Source: Candidatus Cloacimonadota bacterium
GTDB lineage: Bacteria; Cloacimonadota; Cloacimonadia; Cloacimonadales; TCS61
Reading direction: 5' to 3'
Assembly: GCA_016931665.1 (NCBI GenBank)
Contig: JAFGEH010000002.1
Coordinates: 1-7,720 of the forward strand
DNA: 7,720 nucleotides
The notes under the pieces were generated by a model. The model did no database searches. It had not been told where the DNA came from and worked only from the letters and a program-made list of their open reading frames with translations. Positions within the stretch are counted from its first letter, which is position 1; each line of letters opens with the position of its first letter. The translations under genes and the position numbers were made by a program. Below, piece after piece: positions 1 to 5,930 of the stretch.

Positions 1-468
1 GAAATCCAGGCTCAGTTTGCCGGTGAGGGTAAATTGCTCATTCAGCAGGTAACGGATAGCACCGAACACCCCGAAATTGAGATGTTCCTGGCCTATTTTC
101 TCCTCGCCGATCGGTAAAGTTATATAGGCTCCGGCAGCAATTTCCGGTATATCCTGCATTATCCCGTAACGGGTCGAGATCAGCAGATCAGAGAGTCCAG
201 ACTCACCGTCCCCTTCTTCAGGATTCCAGCTGATGAATCCCCAGCGCCCATCAATTTCCAGGTTGGGAAGGATGGCATATCCGCCTTGAACGCCAATGTT
301 CATGGTCGAGATGTTTTCATAGCCACCATACTGAAAATAACCCTCGGCAAAACCGCCCGGGAAGATTTTACCATCCTGCAGGTGACTCTGGAACAGGTGA
401 ATATCCTGAGCAGACAAGGAAAGGACAACCAGCATCATTAAGCTTAAAACTGTGATCTTAATTCTCAT
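1..468 (-). CDS. Secreted probable outer-membrane beta-barrel protein (5' part, runs off left edge)
   Basis: This is an open reading frame of 156 codons read leftward from an ATG at 468-466; its C-terminal part lies outside the window. The start is well fixed: AGGAGG (475-480) lies 6 bases upstream. Residues 1-20 form a classic signal peptide, with basic residues (MRIK), a hydrophobic run, then a likely cut at LSA|QD. The mature part alternates short hydrophobic/aromatic stretches with glycine-rich turns (for example GGFAEGYFQYGGY and NIGVQGGYAILPNLEIDGRW). It contains a 'LSDLLISTRYGI ... AAGAYITLPIGEE ... GVFGAIRYLL' pattern of the kind seen in transporter-like outer-membrane barrels such as the Phenol_MetA_deg / DUF3187-like groups. 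That family link is from memory of style, not an alignment. A secreted beta-strand-rich protein is well supported; the specific substrate or role is unknown. It is divergent from the gene at 681. Confidence 0.75.
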   Translation of the reverse strand, partial: MRIKITVLSLMMLVVLSLSAQDIHLFQSHLQDGKIFPGGFAEGYFQYGGYENISTMNIGVQGGYAILPNLEIDGRWGFISWNPEEGDGESGLSDLLISTRYGIMQDIPEIAAGAYITLPIGEEKIGQEHLNFGVFGAIRYLLNEQFTLTGKLSLDF

Positions 469-504
469 TTGCGACCTCCTGATTTTTGTTGATCAATTAA
501 AAAT

Positions 505-528
505 ATTTCATTATATGTCAAATGAAAT
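505..528. repeat. Perfect 8-bp inverted repeat, possible operator, in divergent region
   Basis: ATTTCATT (505-512) and AATGAAAT (521-528) are perfect reverse complements around an 8-base spacer. A second, outer pair flanks them: TTGATCAATT (489-498) and AATTGGTCAA (526-535), matching at 9 of 10 positions but off-centre from the inner pair. Together they cover most of the space between the beta-barrel start and its candidate promoter. The form suggests a binding site for a dimeric regulator, or a leader hairpin in the minus-strand transcript. In such AT-rich DNA some of this could be chance. Confidence 0.45.
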
Positions 529-538
529 TGGTCAATTG
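510..538 (-). promoter_or_regulatory. Candidate promoter for the leftward beta-barrel gene
   Basis: Read on the minus strand, 515-510 is a perfect TATAAT -10 box. At 17 bases spacing the -35 position (538-533) reads CAATTG, a poor match; a better TTGACC (535-530) lies only 14 bases away. Transcription would begin near 503 and give a leader of about 35 bases before the ATG at 468. The -10 box sits inside the dyad at 505-528, so a protein bound there would block it. The -10 is clear; the rest is inference. Confidence 0.35.
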
Positions 539-680
539 AGGATCAGAATATCATATCCTGCCTGTTTGATTATCGTTACATCTTCATAATAAATTATCTT
601 TGCTTACTTTCGAAAAATACTTGTCAATCTGACGGCCAATATTCATTTCTTGCGCAGGGATAACCCAAAAGGAGTATGAT

Positions 681-1238
681 ATGAAAAGGATTGCTCTTAC
701 AATTTTATTATTTGCCCTGGTTTGCTCATGTTATCTGGAAGCCCTGGAAATAGGCGGAGTTGAATTACCGGAATCCATTACAGTTGACAGCACCAGTCTG
801 GTCCTGAATGGAGCAGGTTTACGCAAGAAGCTTATTATCAAGGTCTATGCCGGTGCATTGTACCTGCCCGTAAAAAGCAGCGATGGCAACGCCATTCTGG
901 AGGCGGATGAACCGGCGGCCATCCGCATGCACTTCATCTATGATGGTGTGGATCAAGAAAAATTGATCGAAGCCTGGAACGACGGATTCACCAGGTCGGG
1001 AACCAGTGCTGACTTGCAGCCTGAGATCGATCTTTTCAATTCCTGGTTCAATGAACCTGCCAAAAAAGGCGATATCTACGAGATAATCTATAATCCTACC
1101 CTGGGAACCAGCCTGCTGATCAACAATAATCTCTCTGGCACTATCCCCGGACTGGGCTTCAAAAGGGCAGTATTCGGCATCTGGCTGAGCCCCAATACCA
1201 GTCTTACCAAGCTGCGCGAGGCTATGCTGGGCCTGTAG
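681..1238 (+). CDS. Exported chalcone-isomerase-like protein
   Basis: The 185-residue product matches bacterial chalcone-isomerase-like proteins (Chalcone_3 type). Residues 1-21 are a signal peptide with likely cleavage after LEA; cysteines at 15 and 17 give only a poor lipobox (VCSC), so a lipoprotein is possible but less likely. The family hallmarks are visible: GVELPESI near residue 26, the conserved block LNGAGLRKKLIIKVYAGALY at 42-61, the strand AIRMHFIYDGV at 80-90 followed by a helix, GDIYEIIYNPTLGTSL near 130-145, and the closing FKRAVFGIWLS at 160-170. The length is normal for a secreted single-domain member. Bacterial members are not established chalcone isomerases; fatty-acid or other hydrophobic ligand binding in the periplasm is a general inference. 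GGAG (671-674) sits 6 bases before the ATG and supports this start. The gene is divergent from the beta-barrel gene and 116 bases upstream of the DUF212 gene. Confidence 0.88.
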   Translation: MKRIALTILLFALVCSCYLEALEIGGVELPESITVDSTSLVLNGAGLRKKLIIKVYAGALYLPVKSSDGNAILEADEPAAIRMHFIYDGVDQEKLIEAWNDGFTRSGTSADLQPEIDLFNSWFNEPAKKGDIYEIIYNPTLGTSLLINNNLSGTIPGLGFKRAVFGIWLSPNTSLTKLREAMLGL

Positions 1239-1321
1239 AAATTATTTCTGTTCGTATAATTGACCGACCTCTTATGTTCCTGGTTAAATAGGAAACTGTT
1301 TGACATAAAAGACCAGTTGAA

Positions 1322-1343
1322 CTGATTTCACACTCAAAATCAG
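1322..1343. repeat. 7-bp inverted repeat just upstream of the DUF212 gene
   Basis: CTGATTT (1322-1328) and AAATCAG (1337-1343) are perfect reverse complements with an 8-base loop. The repeat ends 3 bases before the AAGGG ribosome binding site of the next gene. A perfect TTGACA lies upstream at 1300-1305, but the position 17 bases on reads TGATTT, a poor -10. No T-run follows, so this is not a standard terminator for the upstream gene. It could be an operator or a small leader hairpin near the ribosome site. Confidence 0.4.
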
Positions 1344-1346
1344 ACC

Positions 1347-1351
1347 AAGGG
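1347..1351 (+). promoter_or_regulatory. Ribosome binding site that favours the second of two ATG codons
   Basis: AAGGG is the only purine-rich match upstream of the DUF212 gene. Two ATG codons stand in tandem, at 1355 and 1358. Spacing is 3 bases to the first and 6 to the second. Six bases is the spacing seen at three other well-formed sites in this window (before 468, 681 and 2229), so translation probably begins at 1358, giving 149 residues. Confidence 0.5.
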
Positions 1352-1354
1352 TTA

Positions 1355-1807
1355 ATGATGATTAACGGAATTATTCTAAATAACCGGATCCTGGATATTG
1401 TGGCGGTTTCACTGATCACAGCTCAGACGCTGAAAGTGGTAATAGCCCTGTTCAAAGAGAAACGGCTTAATTTCCGAAGATTCCTGGACACCGGCAATAT
1501 GCCCAGTTCTCATACTTCGTCAGTAGTTTCCCTGGCCATGGCGATTGGCATGGAAACAGGATTTTCTTCCATAATCTTTGCCTTGAGTGTTGTCTTCGCC
1601 ATCGTAGTAATGTACGATGCCACCGGTGTGAGGAGAGCAGCAGGTAAACAAGCTGAAGTGCTCAATAAGATAGTCCTCAATATCAGGAAAAAGGAAGGGC
1701 ATGTCATCATCGAAGAGAATCTCAAAGAACTGCTTGGACACACCCCCATGGAAGTATTCTGGGGAGCATTACTGGGGATAGTAATCGCTTTACTGTTCTA
1801 TATCTGA
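1355..1807 (+). CDS. Divergent PAP2 / DUF212 family membrane protein (YuiD-like)
   Basis: The 150-residue product (149 if the second ATG is used) matches the DUF212 family, also called divergent PAP2, throughout its length. Visible hallmarks are GNMPSSHT at 47-54, which mirrors the PSGH-type motif of PAP2 acid phosphatases, YDATGVRRAAGKQA at 87-100, and the C-terminal LKELLGHTPMEVFWGALLG at 123-141. Hydrophobic stretches near 11-31, 53-86 and 134-150 suggest three or four membrane segments. The biochemical activity of the family is not settled; a phosphatase-like role on a lipid phosphate is an inference from the motif only. The gene follows the chalcone-isomerase-like gene on the same strand and ends 17 bases before the end of the oppositely directed rhodanese-like gene. 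Confidence 0.93.
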   Translation: MMINGIILNNRILDIVAVSLITAQTLKVVIALFKEKRLNFRRFLDTGNMPSSHTSSVVSLAMAIGMETGFSSIIFALSVVFAIVVMYDATGVRRAAGKQAEVLNKIVLNIRKKEGHVIIEENLKELLGHTPMEVFWGALLGIVIALLFYI

Positions 1808-1824
1808 TAAATTGAAGTAAGGAA

Positions 1825-2229
1825 TCAGAGGGAAGCGGTCTCGTAACCGGCTTCAACCCAGGAACTGAAATTACCCTCCAATCGATAAACCTTCCTGAAA
1901 CCGGAGGAAGTAAACATTTCTGCTGCTTTTTTCGAGGTTGCGTTATTATGGTAATAGATCAGGTAACGGGCATTCTTATCCAGTTCCGGCAATGCTTCCT
2001 GCAAAGAGCCGTCCCCTATGTAATAATTCACTGAACCGGGTATATGTCCCATGTGATAAGTTCCTGAAATATCTACAACCACTAGATCCTGATAACGATC
2101 GATCATCTTCCTTGCCTGGGTGGGCGATACATTACGATAAGAACCGGAAACAGTTATTCCCTCTCCCGAAAACAATATGTATATTACAAGTAATATTAAC
2201 ATTGTAGAGACTACTTTTAACATCTTCAT
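1825..2229 (-). CDS. Membrane-anchored rhodanese-like protein lacking the catalytic cysteine
   Basis: This product of 134 residues starts at the ATG at 2229-2227. The reading frame is open back to an ATG at 2286, but AAGGAGG (2236-2242) placed 6 bases before 2229 decides for the shorter form. Residues 5-20 form one hydrophobic segment, a membrane anchor or uncleaved signal, so the rest should lie in the periplasm. Residues 33-130 form a single rhodanese domain: VSPTQARKMI at 34-43, LVVVDISGTYHMGHIPGSVN at 49-68, the loop IYYHNNATSKKAAEM at 91-105, then VYRLEGNFSSWVEAGYE at 114-130. In active rhodaneses the loop reads roughly YCRSGNRS; here the cysteine position is Tyr93, and the protein has no cysteine at all. 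Sulfur transfer by the usual persulfide route is therefore excluded. A binding, scaffold or regulatory role is inferred. Confidence 0.9.
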   Translation of the reverse strand: MKMLKVVSTMLILLVIYILFSGEGITVSGSYRNVSPTQARKMIDRYQDLVVVDISGTYHMGHIPGSVNYYIGDGSLQEALPELDKNARYLIYYHNNATSKKAAEMFTSSGFRKVYRLEGNFSSWVEAGYETASL

Positions 2230-2235
2230 TTCTAA

Positions 2236-2242
2236 CCTCCTT
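2236..2242 (-). promoter_or_regulatory. Strong ribosome binding site that fixes the rhodanese-like start
   Basis: Read on the minus strand this is AAGGAGG, a near-full complement to the 16S rRNA tail, with 6 bases to the ATG at 2229. It argues against the upstream in-frame ATG at 2286, whose first 19 residues (beginning MRRLENPL) would be translated across this site. Confidence 0.8.
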
Positions 2243-2248
2243 CCAAAC

Positions 2249-2271
2249 AATCCTTTAAAAGCTAAAGGATT
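2249..2271. repeat. 9-bp inverted repeat (hairpin) ahead of the rhodanese-like gene
   Basis: AATCCTTTA (2249-2257) and TAAAGGATT (2263-2271) are perfect reverse complements with a 5-base loop. In the minus-strand transcript the hairpin would end 6 bases before the AAGGAGG site. On the plus strand it is followed only by TT then CC, so a plus-strand terminator is unlikely. It may be a leader hairpin or an operator. It is the longest perfect stem I found in the window. Confidence 0.55.
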
Positions 2272-2435
2272 TTCCAGCCGACGCAAACATTAAATCTTTA
2301 AAATCTTATTTTTCATATAATTAACGAATCAGCGTGCTATTTCCCGATCAGCCCTTATTCTGTCAAGCAGTTAATTGTCATAACTCTTTTTCTTATGGAT
2401 TCTTAGCTGCTTTTCAGTCTTCCCGGCAGGTAAAA

Positions 2436-2451
2436 TGTGATAATTTATATA
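2436..2451 (+). promoter_or_regulatory. Candidate extended -10 promoter for the gatE operon
   Basis: TGTGATAAT (2436-2444) reads as an extended -10 (TG, one base, GATAAT). TATATA follows at 2446-2451. No good -35 box is seen 17 bases upstream, which an extended -10 can tolerate. A start near 2451 would leave a leader of about 100 bases containing the inverted repeat at 2459-2502. A separate perfect TTGACA at 2484-2489 has only AAGTTA at the proper -10 distance. Confidence 0.3.
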
Positions 2452-2458
2452 GGGAAAA

Positions 2459-2502
2459 ATGCCGGTTCATACAATATTTAAAATTGACACAAAATCCGGC
2501 AT
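2459..2502. repeat. Separated inverted repeat in the gatE leader
   Basis: ATGCCGG (2459-2465) and CCGGCAT (2496-2502) are perfect 7-base reverse complements with a 30-base AT-rich loop. The arms are GC-rich within very AT-rich DNA, which makes chance pairing less likely. The loop contains TTTAAA flanked by CAAT and ATTG and a TTGACA. The pair could be two half-sites of an operator or the base of a leader stem. Confidence 0.4.
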
Positions 2503-2551
2503 ACCGAAGTTAGCTGGAAGTACTAAAAGCATGATAGACAGGAACGAATAA

Positions 2552-4549
2552 ATGAGCAGAGAATTTGATCCGAAACAGAATTACGAATCCAGTTGCCAAA
2601 AAACAGGTTATGTAACCCGGGACAAAGCAACGACCAAAACCTATCGGGAGCTGGGATTCAAGTGCGGACTGGAAGTTCATCAACAGCTGGCAACCCGGGA
2701 GAAACTATTCTGCCGCTGTCCGGTTGGTATTTATCAGGATTTTGCTGACTTCGATGCTGAAGTGATCCGACATATGCGGCCAACCCTCTCGGAAATGGGT
2801 ACTTATGATGGTACAGCCCTGATGGAATTCAAGACGAGAAAAAACATCACCTACCGCATTAAAAATGAAACGACCTGTACCTATGAAGTAGATGACACTC
2901 CTCCTTTCCCCATCAACCGGGAGGCTCTGGCTTATGCTGTGCGGATAGCGCTTCTCCTGCAATGCAATATTGTTGGTGAGCTTCACATCACCCGTAAACA
3001 ATACCTGGACGGCAGTATTCCCACAGGTTTTCAGCGGACTGCTATTGTTGGTATCGATGGCGAAATGCCGGTGGGAAAGAAAAAAATACGGATAATTCAA
3101 TTGAGTGTGGAAGAAGATGCCTGTCGGGAAGTATCGGATCACCGCCATGAACGGATCTACACCACAGACCGGCTGGGGATTCCGCTGATCGAAACAGTGA
3201 CCTATCCGGACATGATGACACCGGAAGAAGCTGAAGCGGCCGGTCAATACATCCGTTTTCTCAACCGCAGCTCAGGTTTGGTCCGTAAAGGCAGCGGCGC
3301 CGGCCGGGAAGATGTGAATGTCAGTATCACAGGCGGAACCAGGGTAGAGATCAAAGGAGTATCTCATATCAGCTGGATACCTGCTCTTACCCATAACGAG
3401 GCCTTCCGCCAGAAAGCGCTCCTCCTGATCAGAGATGAACTGGTCAAGAGGATCCCTAAGCCTGAAGACTGGAAACCTGTGTTCAAACGTCTTAATTTTG
3501 ATGTCTCCGATATCCAGTATCCTCCCATCAAGCAGGCCGTGGAAAACGGCTGGCAGCTGATCGCGGTTAATCTACCGCAGTTCCGTGGTATTCTTTCCTT
3601 CTTCACCCAGCCGGGAAAAACATTCGCCAGTGAGATAGAAGGAAGACTCAAAGTTATCGCCTGCCTGGAGTTGCCGAATATGGTCCATTCCGAAGATCTG
3701 CAGCCTGTTTTCGATGAAAATATGCTGAAAAAGCGCAGCCGCCTGCTGGGCTGTACAGAACAGGATGCCCAGATTGTTTTCTGGGCACCGGAGGAAGATG
3801 TGGCCTGCGCCATGTATACAATTGAAGAGAGATGTCGAATGGCTTTAGCCGAAGTACCAAATGAAACCAGAAAAGCTTTACCCGACGGCACCACTATTTT
3901 CGAAAGAGTGCTGCCGGGAGCTGACAGGATGTACCCCGATACTGATTCAGCTCCGATTCCCATCAGTGATGATTATATTGAAGAATTAAGGCAACAGCTT
4001 CCTAAAGAACTTGCCCTGCGCCTGCAGCAGTTAGCTGACTGGAATATTCCTGCCGATACTCATCACTATCTTTTACGCAACAATCTTATCCCCCTGCTGG
4101 AAAAGATCATTACGGATTTCGGGATCGAGCCGGTATTCCTGGCTTCCCTGCTGGCCCACAGACTCAAGCATATCGAAGGCAGGCAGCAGGCTGCTGCCGG
4201 TTTTGATTATAAACTGATTTACGACCTGTTCCGTAAAACCGCAGAGAGGAAGGTCAATTACAATCTGCTTCCGGAACTCCTGCCCATATTGTATGAACAT
4301 CCCCAGCTGGACTTCGATTCATTGCTGCATCTGGCAGGATTCAAGAAAACCACCATGGAAAAACTGCTGGGTGAGGTTCCCGGGCTGGCTGCCATTTTCC
4401 GGAATATCAAACGGAGCCGAAACCCGCTGGCTGCAGAGCGTTGGATCATGGGAAATCTTCGGGCGGTGGCCAGGGGGAATGTCGATTTCAACCTGCTGCA
4501 GCAGGAAGTACGGAAAATACTCTCACAATTGCCGAAGGATGAGTCATGA
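2552..4549 (+). CDS. gatE: Glu-tRNA(Gln) amidotransferase subunit E, archaeal type
   Basis: GatE is the tRNA-binding kinase/transamidase of GatDE: it phosphorylates the glutamate of Glu-tRNA(Gln) and amidates it with ammonia from GatD. The 665-residue product has the GatB/E cradle domain: GLEVHQQL at 39-46, KLFCRCP at 51-57, MRPTLSEMG at 75-83, CTYEVDDTPP at 109-118, RKQYLDGSIPTGFQRT at 148-163, DRLGIPLIETVTYPD at 206-220 and RVEIKGV at 264-270. About residues 338-470 form the AspRS-like GAD insertion that separates GatE from GatB, ending in PDGTTIFERVLPGADRMYPD (444-463). Residues from about 475 on form the helical and YqeY-like tail that binds tRNA. Some 30 residues precede the conserved block, longer than in archaeal GatE as I remember it. 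AGGAA (2540-2544) sits 7 bases before the ATG. The stop overlaps the gatD start as ATGA, which implies translational coupling. A GatB assignment is excluded by the insertion and partner. Confidence 0.95.
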   Translation: MSREFDPKQNYESSCQKTGYVTRDKATTKTYRELGFKCGLEVHQQLATREKLFCRCPVGIYQDFADFDAEVIRHMRPTLSEMGTYDGTALMEFKTRKNITYRIKNETTCTYEVDDTPPFPINREALAYAVRIALLLQCNIVGELHITRKQYLDGSIPTGFQRTAIVGIDGEMPVGKKKIRIIQLSVEEDACREVSDHRHERIYTTDRLGIPLIETVTYPDMMTPEEAEAAGQYIRFLNRSSGLVRKGSGAGREDVNVSITGGTRVEIKGVSHISWIPALTHNEAFRQKALLLIRDELVKRIPKPEDWKPVFKRLNFDVSDIQYPPIKQAVENGWQLIAVNLPQFRGILSFFTQPGKTFASEIEGRLKVIACLELPNMVHSEDLQPVFDENMLKKRSRLLGCTEQDAQIVFWAPEEDVACAMYTIEERCRMALAEVPNETRKALPDGTTIFERVLPGADRMYPDTDSAPIPISDDYIEELRQQLPKELALRLQQLADWNIPADTHHYLLRNNLIPLLEKIITDFGIEPVFLASLLAHRLKHIEGRQQAAAGFDYKLIYDLFRKTAERKVNYNLLPELLPILYEHPQLDFDSLLHLAGFKKTTMEKLLGEVPGLAAIFRNIKRSRNPLAAERWIMGNLRAVARGNVDFNLLQQEVRKILSQLPKDES

Positions 4550-5928
4550 TAAATGTATTTAAAGGTTATAAAGGCAGGGCCCTATCTACTCTGAAAGAAT
4601 TTCAGATGAGAGTCTGGGGTGATGCGGTTATTAAAACCACGCGCGGTGAATTCTCCGGGATTATCCTGCCTCGTTCCGAAAACGACGATGATTATCATAT
4701 TGTCCTTAAACTGAAAACAGGGTACAATGTTGGAATCGATGTTAACACCATAACCGATATGCAGGAAGTAGGTTACCGGGAAGCCCATTACAAAATTCCG
4801 GAAAAGGATTTTCCTTTTTCTCCAGATAAACCCCGGGTCAAACTCTTCGGAACAGGCGGCACCATTGCCTCACGCCTGGATTACCGTACCGGGGCTGTGA
4901 TCCCCGCCTTTTCTCCGGGTGAGCTCTATGGGGCTGTGCCGGAACTGGCCGATATCTGTAACCTGGAAACGGAAAAATTATTCGCCGTCTTCAGCGAGAA
5001 CATGGGGCCTAAAGAATATATGAAGCTGGCTGTAGCCATCGGGGATGAAATTGCCAGAGGTGTGGACGGCATAGTAATCGGCCATGGCACCGATACCCTG
5101 CACCATACAGCCGCAGCCCTTTCCTATATGATCCAGAAATCCCCTGTACCAATTGTACTGGTTGGCTCCCAGCGTTCATCGGACCGCCCCTCCTCCGATG
5201 CCGCTCTGAACCTGATCCACGCCACCACTACCGCTTCCCGCTGTGAAATAGCTGAAGTAATGGTCTGCATGTTCGGGCCGACCTCCGATGAATATGCCCT
5301 GCTGCATCAGGGAACCAGAGTACGGAAAATGCATTCCTCCTATCGTTCCACTTTCCGCACGATCGGTGATACCCCGCTGGCCATGGTGACCAGGGATAAA
5401 TTCACTTACCTGAAGAATGATTTCAACCGCCGGAGAAAGGATCGCCATGTTGAGATCAAGCCCTATTTCGAAGAGAAAGTGGCCATGGTCTATTATTATC
5501 CCAACATGATGCCGGATATCATATATTCTCTGATTGATAACGGGTATAAAGGCATCGTGATCGCTGGCACGGGACTGGGTCATGTGAATAAACCTCTCTA
5601 TCCGGCCATCAGAAAATGCTTTGAACTGAAAATCCCGGTTTACATGACCGTCCAGACTCTCTGGGGATATGTTCATATGTTCGTATATGATACAGGCCGC
5701 GATCTGATGAGTTCGGGAGTAATTCCGACCGGGAACATGCTCCCGGAAGTCGCCTATATCAAACTGGGCTGGGCTCTGGGGCAGAGCAGCGATCCGGCCA
5801 CAGTCAAAGAGATTATGCTGAACCCTGTCTGCCATGATATTACAGAGAAAGAGCCCTATAACGGCTACCTGATCTATCAGGGCGGAATCCCGGAAGTGGA
5901 AGAATTCATCAGGAAATTCCACAAGTAA
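4546..5928 (+). CDS. gatD: Glu-tRNA(Gln) amidotransferase subunit D (asparaginase-type glutaminase)
   Basis: GatD hydrolyses glutamine and passes ammonia to GatE. The 460-residue product starts with the GatD-specific small barrel domain: GDAVIKTTRGEFSGIILPR at 25-43 and YHIVLKLKTGYNVGI at 50-64. An L-asparaginase-like domain follows from about residue 97. All four residues of the amidase centre are visible: Thr106 in GTGGTIAS (102-109), Thr182 and Asp183 in GHGTDT (179-184), and Lys261 in VRKMHSS. They correspond by motif to Thr12, Thr89, Asp90 and Lys162 of E. coli asparaginase II. Other family blocks are VGSQRSSDRPSSDAALNL at 206-223 and GTGLGHV at 341-347. The length is close to that of archaeal GatD. 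The N-terminal domain and the coupling to gatE rule out a free asparaginase. The start ATG overlaps the gatE stop, and gatE would supply translation to it. Confidence 0.96.
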   Translation: MINVFKGYKGRALSTLKEFQMRVWGDAVIKTTRGEFSGIILPRSENDDDYHIVLKLKTGYNVGIDVNTITDMQEVGYREAHYKIPEKDFPFSPDKPRVKLFGTGGTIASRLDYRTGAVIPAFSPGELYGAVPELADICNLETEKLFAVFSENMGPKEYMKLAVAIGDEIARGVDGIVIGHGTDTLHHTAAALSYMIQKSPVPIVLVGSQRSSDRPSSDAALNLIHATTTASRCEIAEVMVCMFGPTSDEYALLHQGTRVRKMHSSYRSTFRTIGDTPLAMVTRDKFTYLKNDFNRRRKDRHVEIKPYFEEKVAMVYYYPNMMPDIIYSLIDNGYKGIVIAGTGLGHVNKPLYPAIRKCFELKIPVYMTVQTLWGYVHMFVYDTGRDLMSSGVIPTGNMLPEVAYIKLGWALGQSSDPATVKEIMLNPVCHDITEKEPYNGYLIYQGGIPEVEEFIRKFHK

Positions 5929-5930
5929 CC

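Larger units (their letters stand above)
2272..2551. other. AT-rich divergent control region upstream of gatE
   Basis: I see no gene in this stretch. It lies between the leftward rhodanese-like gene and the rightward gatE operon and should hold promoters for both. Visible elements are a tandem 9-base near-repeat (TAAATCTTT then AAAATCTTA, 2291-2308), a small GTTA...TAAC dyad (2370-2384), an extended -10-like TGTGATAAT (2436-2444) and a separated inverted repeat at 2459-2502. I find no tRNA, T-box or recognised riboswitch. Confidence 0.6.

Noticed and set aside
595..602. TATCTTTG, an exact fit to the Bacteroidetes-type TAnnTTTG -7 promoter motif upstream of 681
   Set aside because: No TTTG/TTG box lies at the needed 19-21 base distance; the nearest TTTG (565-568) is 26 bases away, so it is probably chance.
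1277..1294. TTCCT ... AGGAA hairpin after the chalcone-isomerase-like gene, considered as a terminator
   Set aside because: A 5-base AT-rich stem without a following T-run is too weak.
1803..1829. TCTGAT ... ATCAGA dyad spanning the two convergent stop codons, considered as a bidirectional terminator
   Set aside because: The stem is only 6 bases with a 15-base loop and no T-run on either side.
2230..2286. Longer form of the rhodanese-like protein starting at 2286
   Set aside because: The strong AAGGAGG site sits immediately before the ATG at 2229, and the extra 19 residues would precede the membrane anchor and be encoded by the hairpin region.
2484..2512. Perfect TTGACA at 2484-2489 as the main gatE promoter
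   Set aside because: At 17 bases spacing the -10 position reads AAGTTA, a poor match; the extended -10 at 2436 looks better.
3560..3961. GAD-like segment in gatE as a captured piece of an aspartyl-tRNA synthetase
   Set aside because: This insertion is a normal part of GatE.
2705..3963. Minus-strand open frames of 180 and 199 codons (2705-3247 and 3364-3963) opposite gatE
   Set aside because: Both are shadows of gatE; their translations are low-complexity or unrecognisable while the plus-strand frame carries all GatE motifs.
5176..5922. Long minus-strand open frame of 248 codons opposite gatD
   Set aside because: It lies wholly within gatD, whose protein is clearly conserved; the antisense product resembles no family I recognise and has no place in the operon.
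4546..5928. Free L-asparaginase rather than GatD
   Set aside because: The N-terminal small barrel domain, the GatD-specific residues around VRKMH and the coupling to gatE all fit GatD.
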